Assembly (NCBI GenBank): GCA_945867875.1
Contig: CAMBJF010000160.1
Span: forward strand, 1 to 5,699
Direction: 5' to 3'
DNA from: an uncultured Ruminococcus sp.
Lineage (GTDB): Bacteria > Bacillota > Clostridia > Oscillospirales > Ruminococcaceae
Length of the DNA stretch: 5,699 nt
Below the pieces are notes generated by a model. The model ran no database searches. It saw nothing but the letters and a program-made list of their open reading frames with translations, and had not been told where the DNA came from. Each line of letters opens with the position of its first letter. The first letter of the stretch is position 1. A program made the position numbers and the translations under genes. Below are positions 1 through 5,623 of this stretch, piece by piece.

Positions 1-1
1 A

Positions 2-367
2 AACTACACCATAGGACAGCGCCGTGGGCTTGGCGTTACATTCGGCAAGCCTGTTTTCGTGACTGCCAAGGACCCCGAAAACGTCACGGTGACATTATCC
101 GATGAAAAGGACCTTTTCAAGTCCGTACTTTTCCTGAGAGATGTGAACCTCATTTCAACAGAAAAGCTTACCGAACCGATGAAGGTCACCGCAAAGGCGA
201 GATACAGCGCCAAGGAGCAGGAAGCTGTCATATTCCCCGAGGAAAACGGGATTATGAGAGCAGAATTTTCCTCGCCTGTAAGAGCCCCCGCAAAGGGACA
301 GGCCTGCGTTTTCTATGACGGCGACATCGTTGTGGGCGGCGGCGTCATTGACGGCGCAATGGAATAA
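2..367 (+). CDS. mnmA: tRNA-specific 2-thiouridylase MnmA, C-terminal part (5' end outside window)
   Basis: MnmA activates U34 of the Lys, Glu and Gln tRNAs by adenylation and transfers sulfur from a cysteine desulfurase relay to make 2-thiouridine (known for the family; a cytosolic enzyme). The visible 121 residues start with NYTIGQRRGLGV, the family's 'YxIGQRxGLG' signature at the entry to the central/C-terminal beta-rich domains. They end with the typical C-terminal strand pattern RAPAKGQACVFYDGD…VGGGVI and stop at TAA 365-367. The N-terminal ATP-pyrophosphatase domain (PP-loop SGGVDS motif) and both catalytic cysteines lie upstream of the window and cannot be checked. The frame is open from base 2; the Met at 59 is internal, not the start. 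No terminator hairpin is visible in the 51 bases before the next gene, so read-through into the flavin reductase-like gene is possible. Confidence 0.93.
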   Translation, partial: NYTIGQRRGLGVTFGKPVFVTAKDPENVTVTLSDEKDLFKSVLFLRDVNLISTEKLTEPMKVTAKARYSAKEQEAVIFPEENGIMRAEFSSPVRAPAKGQACVFYDGDIVVGGGVIDGAME

Positions 368-418
368 ACACGTTAATTCAAAAGTATAATACAATATAAA
401 TTTACGGAGGTATGTATT

Positions 419-919
419 ATGTCATTCAAAGAAATAAGCGTTTCCGAGCTTTCCTTCAACCCCTTTGACAAGATAGGCAAGCAGTGGATGCTCATAACCG
501 CAGGCGACGAAAAGGGCTACAACACTATGACCGCTTCCTGGGGCTTTATGGGCGTTATGTGGGGCAAGAACGTTATCGAGACCGTTATCCGCCACAGCCG
601 CTACACCCTGGAATTTGTGGAAAAGAGCGAGTTTTTCACCGTAAGCTTTTACCCCGAGTCACAGAGGGAAGCACTGAAATTCTGTGGAACACATTCGGGC
701 AGGGACTGCGACAAGGCTGACGAATCGGGTCTCACCCCCTACTTTGTTGACGGCACCACTGCTTTTGAGCAGGCGGAGATGATATTTGTCTGCCGCAGGA
801 TCTTCTCTCAGGATATGGCTCTTGAAAATCTTTCCGAGGACAATTACCGCTGGTATCCCGACAAGGATATCCACAAGGCATTTATTGGCGAAATAGTAAA
901 GGTGCTTGTTAAGGAATAA
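419..919 (+). CDS. Flavin reductase-like, FMN-binding split-barrel protein
   Basis: This 166-residue protein belongs to the flavin reductase-like (FMN-binding split beta-barrel) family, whose members bind FMN and either reduce it with NAD(P)H or act as small flavoproteins with unassigned substrates. The N-terminal strand KQWMLITAGD (residues 21-30) is followed by NTMTASWG (35-42), the usual phosphate/flavin-binding turn. Residues 58-66 (IRHSRYTLEF region) and the stretch ending CGTHSGRDCDK (89-99) match the second conserved block of the clostridial branch, where 'GxxSGRDxDK' is typical. There is no signal peptide or membrane segment, so it is probably cytosolic. The start is supported by GGAGG at 406-410, 8 bases before the ATG. 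It follows mnmA by 51 bases and ends just before a strong terminator. The physiological substrate cannot be read from the sequence. Confidence 0.9.
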   Translation: MSFKEISVSELSFNPFDKIGKQWMLITAGDEKGYNTMTASWGFMGVMWGKNVIETVIRHSRYTLEFVEKSEFFTVSFYPESQREALKFCGTHSGRDCDKADESGLTPYFVDGTTAFEQAEMIFVCRRIFSQDMALENLSEDNYRWYPDKDIHKAFIGEIVKVLVKE

Positions 920-931
920 GTTTAGTATTTT

Positions 932-973
932 AATGACTGTCACGGCTTTTGCTGCGGCAGTCATTTTTATTTT
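932..973 (+). terminator. Rho-independent terminator of the flavin reductase-like gene
   Basis: AATGACTG (932-939) pairs perfectly with CAGTCATT (958-965). The stem continues inward through T-G and C-G pairs, one A/C mismatch, and a CGGC/GCTG arm closing a TTTT loop. It is followed by a T-rich tail (964-973, TTTTTATTTT). It begins 13 bases after the TAA of the upstream gene. Read on the minus strand the hairpin is followed by AAAATAC, not a U-run, so it is directional rather than bidirectional. The T-tail overlaps the last codons of the convergent pqqD-like gene. Confidence 0.88.
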
Positions 974-1293
974 ATCTCCACAAACCCGCATTCTCTCAAT
1001 GTTTCAAAGAACATCAAAAGCCGTCCGTAAACAGGCTCTGCGCCGCTGCCGAAATGGGCTTTCACTCTTTCGCCGATATCCGAAATGCTGCTGCCATCGA
1101 TGCACCGCCACACAAAGCTCCCCGTTTCGTCAAGGTGGATATGGGATACTTTGGGCTTGTCAAAAAGCCGCTGTGCAAGGCGGTCAAATATGCCGCTGTT
1201 ATGCATAATTATGACCACCCCGCCCGAATCATCGGTCTCCGTACATAAATTTTCCCTTATCATCGGGATATTCTCAGCCGTTATTTTTTTCAT
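967..1293 (-). CDS. PqqD-like small protein (RiPP recognition element-type fold), coupled to OPT transporter
   Basis: This encodes a 108-residue soluble protein with a PqqD-like domain. The core VSHIHLDETGSFVWRCIDG (about residues 49-67) followed by SSISDIGERVKAHFG (68-82) matches the family pattern 'xxLNxTGxxIWxxxDGxxTxxEI', and a C-terminal helix (RLLMFFETLRECGFVEI) completes the winged-helix shape. In PQQ synthesis PqqD binds the precursor peptide and presents it to the radical-SAM enzyme PqqE; related domains act as peptide recognition elements in other RiPP pathways. No radical-SAM gene or precursor peptide is visible here, so that role cannot be assumed. Three ATGs lie in a row (1299, 1296, 1293); the third is chosen because GAGAGGG sits 7 bases before it, whereas the first would be only 1 base away. 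The gene overlaps the 3' end of the OPT gene by 20 bases, implying translational coupling. Function is unknown. Confidence 0.82.
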   Translation of the reverse strand: MKKITAENIPMIRENLCTETDDSGGVVIIMHNSGIFDRLAQRLFDKPKVSHIHLDETGSFVWRCIDGSSISDIGERVKAHFGSGAEPVYGRLLMFFETLRECGFVEIK

Positions 1294-3151
1294 CATCATT
1301 CCCTCTCAGCGCATAGAAAAGTATCATTGCAATAATAATCGCAAGCATTATAACAGTGCCGATAATGCCGAGGTCAAGCCGTCCCGAAAGGTCAAGTCTG
1401 CCGCTTACGCCTATGACTGCAAGGAGAGCAAGCAAAATTCCCGCAAGCCCCTCCCCTGCGATAAGTCCCGAACAGAAAAGCACGCCTTTTGCAGAGACAC
1501 TTCCACGCCTTTCCGCAAAATAACGGACAAGCCCGCCTATCATAATCGCCGCCGTCAGCTCAAGGGGGAGATACAGCCCGATAGCAACGGGGAGAACGGG
1601 TATCCCGAGAATTTCAACAGCTATGGCTATGAACACGCCCATAAACACCAGCTGCCATGGGAGAGTGTCGTTCATAACGCCCTCAACTATCATCTTCATA
1701 AGTGTTGCCTGCGGAGCAGCAAGCTCCTCCGAACCAAAACCCCAGGCGGCATTGAGAAGCAGCATAACCCCGCCTATTGCCGCCGATGCCGCAAGGACGC
1801 CGATAAGCTCGCCTATCTGCTGCTTTGAGGGTGTCGCTCCGAGAATATAGCCCGTTTTCAGGTCCTGAGACGTGTCCCCCGCCACCGACGCAATGATGCA
1901 GATGACCGAGCCTATGGCAATGGCGGCGGTCATAGCTCTGCTGCCCGTTTCGCCTGTGAGCTTTAGGAGAAATGTGCAGACAAGGAGAGTGGCAATGGTC
2001 ATACCCGAAACGGGGTTGTTGCTGCTGCCCACAAGCCCTGTCATTCGTGAGGAAACTGCCGCAAAGAAAAATCCGAAGAGTACGATGAATGCGGTTCCCA
2101 AAAATGATATGGGAATGCCGGGGTACAGCCACAAAAGAAGTATCACGGCGGCGGCAATGCCTATAGTGACACGGATATCAAGGTTTCTGTCCGTCCTCTC
2201 GCCTGTGCCCTTGCTGCCGATGCCCTTTATCGCTGTGCCGAATGCTGAAAAGATGAGGGGAAATGAGCGGATAAGGCTGATAAGTCCACCCGCAGCCACC
2301 GCTCCCGCACCCATATAACGGATATAGCTGCTCCATATGGCAGATGCGCCGCCTGCTTCGTAAAGCTCGGAAATGGGGACATCGGCGGGATAAAGCACGG
2401 TATCGCCGCCGAAAATGGATATTGCGGGGATAAGGACGAACCAGCCCAGCACCCCTCCCGCAAACATATACGAGGAAATTTTCGCCCCGCAGATATATCC
2501 AACGCCAAGGAGGGCAGGATATATCTCAACGGAGAAATGGGTTTTGAGAGCCTTTATGGGGAATGTGACCGCCCCCGAAATTATCCGCAGACCGTCGGTT
2601 ATGAACTTCACCGCCGCTGCCGCTGCCATTCCAATGAAAACACTTGCCGCTCCCCTGCCGCCGTTTTCCCCCGCCAGGAGCACCTCAGCGCAGGCTGTGC
2701 CCTCGGGATATGGCAGTACCCCGTGCTCCTTTACGATGAGCGCATTTCTCAGAGGTATCATAAAGGCAACGCCCAAAAGTCCGCCGCACAATGCGATGAA
2801 AAATATCTCCCAAAGGTCGGGAAATGGCGCAGTACCCTCCTTTGCCCATAAAAACAGGGCTGGGAGGGTGAAAATAGCTCCCGCCGCAATGGACTCCCCC
2901 GCCGAACCGATGGTCTGCACCATATTGCTCTCGAGAATGGAGTCACGCTTCAGAAGCCCCCTGATAACGCCCATAGAGATGACCGCCGCAGGGATAGATG
3001 CGGACACCGTGAGCCCCACTCTCAGCCCCAGATAAGCGTTTGCCGCCCCGAACACCACCGCAAGGATAATTCCCGATATGACCGAAACGGCTGTAAATTC
3101 GGGAGTTATTTTCTCCGAGGGCACATATGGCGTGAACTTTTCTTTTTTCAT
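1274..3151 (-). CDS. OPT-family oligopeptide/metal-chelate transporter
   Basis: This is a 625-residue polytopic membrane protein of the oligopeptide transporter (OPT) superfamily, bacterial branch. Characterised OPT/YSL members move small peptides or metal-chelator complexes by proton coupling; the substrate of the bacterial branch is mostly unassigned. Family hallmarks are GAANAYLGLRVG (35-46) in the first membrane region, NMVQTIGSAGES (76-87), PYPEGTACAEVL (148-159), the SSYMFAGGVLGWF loop/helix (226-238), VGSSNNPVSGMT (374-385) and AGDTSQDLKTGYILGATP (424-441). Many long hydrophobic stretches span the whole length. The frame stays open upstream to 3634 across the opposite-strand csoR gene, but that extension has no family similarity. 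ATG 3151 is chosen because AAGGAG lies 9 bases upstream and the normal N-terminus (MKKEKFTPYVPSEK) starts there. It forms an overlapping operon with the PqqD-like gene and diverges from csoR. Confidence 0.93.
   Translation of the reverse strand: MKKEKFTPYVPSEKITPEFTAVSVISGIILAVVFGAANAYLGLRVGLTVSASIPAAVISMGVIRGLLKRDSILESNMVQTIGSAGESIAAGAIFTLPALFLWAKEGTAPFPDLWEIFFIALCGGLLGVAFMIPLRNALIVKEHGVLPYPEGTACAEVLLAGENGGRGAASVFIGMAAAAAVKFITDGLRIISGAVTFPIKALKTHFSVEIYPALLGVGYICGAKISSYMFAGGVLGWFVLIPAISIFGGDTVLYPADVPISELYEAGGASAIWSSYIRYMGAGAVAAGGLISLIRSFPLIFSAFGTAIKGIGSKGTGERTDRNLDIRVTIGIAAAVILLLWLYPGIPISFLGTAFIVLFGFFFAAVSSRMTGLVGSSNNPVSGMTIATLLVCTFLLKLTGETGSRAMTAAIAIGSVICIIASVAGDTSQDLKTGYILGATPSKQQIGELIGVLAASAAIGGVMLLLNAAWGFGSEELAAPQATLMKMIVEGVMNDTLPWQLVFMGVFIAIAVEILGIPVLPVAIGLYLPLELTAAIMIGGLVRYFAERRGSVSAKGVLFCSGLIAGEGLAGILLALLAVIGVSGRLDLSGRLDLGIIGTVIMLAIIIAMILFYALRGNDDEKNNG
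1301..1307 (-). promoter_or_regulatory. Ribosome binding site selecting the third ATG of the pqqD-like gene
   Basis: Minus strand GAGAGGG lies inside the last codons of the OPT transporter gene. Its distance to the tandem ATGs is 1, 4 or 7 bases; only the 7-base option is a normal spacing, so translation most likely begins at 1293. Confidence 0.55.
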
Positions 3152-3160
3152 AAGACAGCT

Positions 3161-3166
3161 CTCCTT
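3161..3166 (-). promoter_or_regulatory. Ribosome binding site that fixes the OPT transporter start
   Basis: AAGGAG on the minus strand is 9 bases upstream of ATG 3151. It rules against the longer open frame that would otherwise begin at 3634 and run antisense to csoR. Confidence 0.85.
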
Positions 3167-3236
3167 GATACAAAAACAATTGCATAATCTTATGATATTA
3201 TCTGCAAATTTAAGGAAAATATGCACAGGGCTTTCC

Positions 3237-3265
3237 TTGACAAAGATTTTCTGATCTGCTATAAT
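3237..3265 (+). promoter_or_regulatory. Consensus sigma-A (sigma-70 type) promoter of csoR
   Basis: A perfect -35 TTGACA (3237-3242) and a perfect -10 TATAAT (3260-3265) are separated by exactly 17 bases. The expected start point is near 3272, giving a leader of about 30 bases that contains the AAAGGA ribosome binding site (3288-3293, 8 bases before the ATG). No C-tract/G-tract CsoR-type box lies in or around this promoter, so csoR is predicted to be expressed constitutively rather than autorepressed. Confidence 0.88.
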
Positions 3266-3301
3266 ATTAGAAAATCCACGTGACGGGAAAGGAAACGGAC
3301 T

Positions 3302-3574
3302 ATGAAGAAATGTATGGACGCAGATAATCTGCACAGACGCCTGAAAAAGATAATCGGTCAGGTCAACGCAATTGACCGTATGATAGATGAGGACGTTCCC
3401 TGCGAGGATATACTGGCTCAGATAAACGCCGCAAAATCCGCTCTGAACAAGGCGGGACAGGTGGTTCTTGAGGGTCACATTAACCACTGCATCAAGGACG
3501 CTGTTGAGCGTGGGGATTCCGAGGAGATAGCCAATTTCACCAAGGCTATTGAAAGATTTGCGAATATGCAGTAA
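3302..3574 (+). CDS. csoR: CsoR-family metal-sensing transcriptional repressor (probable Cu(I) sensor)
   Basis: This 90-residue all-helical protein belongs to the CsoR/RcnR (DUF156) family of DNA-binding repressors that release their operator when metal binds. The first helix contains the family DNA-contact signature LHRRLKKIIGQVNAIDRMI (10-28). Cys34, His59 (EGHINHC context) and Cys63 have the spacing (25 then 4 residues) of the Cys-His-Cys Cu(I) triad of Mycobacterium tuberculosis CsoR (C36, H61, C65). The position where nickel/cobalt sensors of the family carry an N-terminal His is Lys2, and the His59 ligand argues against the persulfide sensor CstR. Cu(I) is therefore the best prediction. 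The gene has its own promoter and terminator and sits 178 bases upstream of a metal ATPase whose promoter carries two CsoR-type boxes, its likely targets. All residues needed for function appear intact. Confidence 0.93.
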   Translation: MKKCMDADNLHRRLKKIIGQVNAIDRMIDEDVPCEDILAQINAAKSALNKAGQVVLEGHINHCIKDAVERGDSEEIANFTKAIERFANMQ

Positions 3575-3588
3575 AAATAAGCTTTCTG

Positions 3589-3617
3589 AAAGCAGCCGAA
3601 AAAACGGCTGCTTTTTT
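3589..3617 (+). terminator. Rho-independent terminator of csoR
   Basis: AAAGCAGCCG (3589-3598) and CGGCTGCTTT (3605-3614) form a perfect 10-bp stem around an AAAAAA loop, with a T-run through 3617. It starts 14 bases after the csoR stop and ends 10 bases before the -35 of the ATPase promoter, separating the two transcription units. Because the left arm is flanked by A residues and the right by T residues, the base of the stem is A-T pairs that also form the U-tract. Confidence 0.93.
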
Positions 3618-3627
3618 ATTTCCCCTC

Positions 3628-3656
3628 TTGACAACTTATACCCCCTATGGTATAAT
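3628..3656 (+). promoter_or_regulatory. Sigma-A promoter of the metal ATPase gene
   Basis: TTGACA (3628-3633) and TATAAT (3651-3656) are both perfect consensus, with a 17-base spacer. The expected transcription start is near 3663, leaving a leader of about 90 bases before ATG 3753. The spacer is occupied by a CsoR-type operator whose right arm overlaps the -10, so repressor binding would block RNA polymerase. The strength of the core promoter suits tight repression with high induced output. Confidence 0.9.
3637..3654 (+). promoter_or_regulatory. CsoR-type operator 1, in the -35/-10 spacer
   Basis: TATACCCCCTATGGTATA is an interrupted palindrome, TATACC-N6-GGTATA, with six matched pairs per arm and a run of five C. 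AT-flanked C/G tracts of this kind are the known form of CsoR operators. It lies between the -35 and -10 and overlaps the first bases of the -10. A csoR gene lies directly upstream, which makes the assignment strong. Confidence 0.85.
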
Positions 3657-3670
3657 ACAGTTATTGAACA

Positions 3671-3688
3671 TATACCCCCATAGGTACA
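3671..3688 (+). promoter_or_regulatory. CsoR-type operator 2, just downstream of the transcription start
   Basis: TATACCCCCATAGGTACA repeats the architecture of operator 1 (same C5 run, same 3-base spacer, GGTA right arm), with one mismatch in its outer arm. It begins 34 bases after operator 1, about 3.2 helical turns, and lies within the early transcribed region. Two boxes suggest cooperative or tetramer-pair binding of CsoR; this is inferred from spacing only. Confidence 0.75.
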
Positions 3689-4472
3689 TTTTAAGATTTA
3701 AAAGCATACGTTCATTTTTTGAGCGCAGCTTTGGGAAAGGAATGGTAAAAATATGAAAAAGCTTATGGGAAAGCTTGAGGAGCTGCTTGAGCTTGGCGGT
3801 ACCAAAAAGGATATCGCCTTCCTCATCATTTCGGGAATATCCCTTGTCATAAGTCTTGCAGCACCCGATGATATACTGCCATTTAACATCGCTTGGGTGG
3901 CAATAATTCTCTGCGGCGTACCCATTATCCTTGAAGCGGTAATAGGTCTCGTGACTGCCTTTGACATCAAGGCAGACGTACTGGTGTCGCTGGCTCTTAT
4001 CGCCTCTGTGTGCATAGGTGAGGACTTTGCGGCAGGCGAGGTGGCATTCATTATGCAGCTGGGTGGACTTCTTGAAGATCTGACCGTTGCAAAGGCAAGG
4101 GCTGGCATCGAAAAGCTCGTGCATCTCACGCCCCGGACCGCAAGAGTGATATCAGGCGGCAGCGAGAAGATCATTCCTGCGGAAAAGGTGCAGGTGGGCG
4201 ACATTCTCCGAGTGCTCCCCGGCGAGACTATCGCTGTTGACGGCGTTATAATCTCGGGCGAAACAAGCGTCAATCAGGCGGTAATGACAGGCGAATCACT
4301 GCCTGTGGACAAGACTGTGGGCGATGATGTATCATCGGGCACAGTAAATCAGTTCGGTGCATTTGAGATGAGAGCCTCCAAAGTCGGCGAGGACTCCTCC
4401 ATACAGCGAATGATAAGGCTCGTTCAGTCCGCAGATGCAAGCAAGGCGAAGATAGTAGGGCTTGCGGACAAG

Positions 4473-4475
4473 TGA
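4473..4475 (+). other. In-frame TGA at a conserved Trp codon of the metal ATPase
   Basis: The context reads GCG-GAC-AAG-TGA-GCA-ACA-TGG, that is A-D-K-stop-A-T-W, at the entry to the membrane segment preceding the CPC helix. A single G-to-A change from TGG explains it. No ribosome binding site precedes the GTG at 4491, so an independent second protein is unlikely. Confidence 0.9.
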
Positions 4476-5610
4476 GCAACATGGGTAGTAGTGATCGCCC
4501 TGACAGCGGCGGCGTTCACTTGGGCAATAAGCGGCGAGATAATCAGAGCCGTTACCATACTTGTAGTGTTCTGCCCCTGCTCCCTTGTTCTCGCCACCCT
4601 CACGGCAATTATGGCGGGCATTGGAAATGTGACAAAGCACGGCTTTCTTGTCCGTGAGGGCGATGCTCTTGAAAGGCTCGCAAAGGTGAAAAAGATATGC
4701 TTTGACAAAACAGGAACCCTTACATACGGCAAGCCCGAGGTCATCGACACTGCCGCTGTAAATATGAGCGGCGATGAACTTCTTGCCCTTACAGCATCGG
4801 TCGAAAGCTGCTCGGAACACCCTCTCGGCAAGGCGATACTTAAAGCCGCCAAGGAAAAAGGACTTGCCATATCCAAGACTGAGGGATTTTCAATGACAAC
4901 GGGCAAAGGTGTGCGAGGAAATGTTGACGGCAGAGAGATCCTTGCTGGAAATGTGAAGCTCCTTGCCGAAAACGGCATATCAATTCCCGAAGAAATGATC
5001 GAAAAAGCCGAGACATATATCCACAAGGGCTCAACAGTAATATTCACCGCTGTAAACAGCGCATTTGCAGGCTTCATCGTCCTTTCGGACACTCTGAGGG
5101 CAGAGAGCCGTGAGATGATAAAAAGTCTTAAAGAGCTTGGGGTAGAGCCTGTGCTCCTGACGGGAGACAATGAAAATGCTGCGAGAAATATTGCGGGTGA
5201 GCTTGGAATAACCGAGGTCAAAGCCAACTGTCTGCCCGAGGACAAGCTCAATTTCGTGGCAGAGTACGGTCAGTCGGGCGGAGCGGCGATGATAGGCGAC
5301 GGAATAAACGATGCCCCCGCTCTCAAGCGTGCAAACGTGGGAATAGCAATGGGCGGCGTGGGAAGCGACATTGCGGTAGATGCCGCCGACATTGCCCTTG
5401 TTGATGACGAGGTTAAGGAGCTCCCCCATCTCATCGCCCTTTCCAAGCGTATGATGACCACCATAAAAATAAATCTCACATTCTCGATGACGCTGAATTT
5501 CGTTGCAATAATCCTTGCCATAACCGCAGTTCTGAATCCCGTCATCGGCGCACTTGTCCACAACTGCGGCTCTGTGCTCGTAATAATCAACTCGGCATTA
5601 CTTTTAAACT

Positions 5611-5615
5611 GGAGG
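5611..5615 (+). promoter_or_regulatory. Ribosome binding site of the small membrane protein gene, inside the ATPase 3' end
   Basis: GGAGG lies 8 bases upstream of ATG 5624, within the codons for the C-terminal NWRKRK of the ATPase. It supports the overlapping start and translational coupling. Confidence 0.8.
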
Positions 5616-5623
5616 AAAAGAAA

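Noticed and set aside
385..400. TATAAT (385-390) and TATAAA (395-400) as a promoter for the flavin reductase-like gene
   Set aside because: No acceptable -35 sits 16-18 bases upstream and there is no extended -10; AT-rich intergenic DNA gives such matches by chance, although a weak promoter cannot be excluded.
1085..1828. Long open frame on the plus strand (247 codons) antisense to the OPT and pqqD-like genes
   Set aside because: It is basic, Cys/His/Lys-rich, without a ribosome binding site or domain, typical of an antisense shadow.
3181..3206. Imperfect dyad bounded by TGCA…TGCA upstream of the OPT gene, possibly an operator
   Set aside because: Only the outer four base pairs and a few inner ones match; too weak to distinguish from AT-rich background.
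3167..3240. Promoter for the OPT operon on the minus strand
   Set aside because: Candidates such as TTTGCA…TATGCA match the consensus poorly; a promoter must exist in the 150-bp divergent region, but I cannot place it.
3152..3634. N-terminal extension of the OPT transporter frame (161 extra codons antisense to csoR)
   Set aside because: It has no family similarity, lies opposite a clear csoR gene, and ATG 3151 has a well-spaced AAGGAG and a normal OPT N-terminus.
3689..3703. TTTTAA-N3-TTAAAA inverted repeat in the ATPase leader
   Set aside because: All A/T and six bases per arm; expected by chance in an AT-rich leader and not a convincing regulatory structure.
4473..4475. Selenocysteine codon
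   Set aside because: The site aligns with a conserved Trp, not Cys, and I saw no convincing SECIS-like hairpin immediately downstream.
4424..5251. Long open frame on the minus strand (275 codons)
   Set aside because: It is a shadow of the ATPase gene with low-complexity Ser/Arg-rich content and no recognisable domain.
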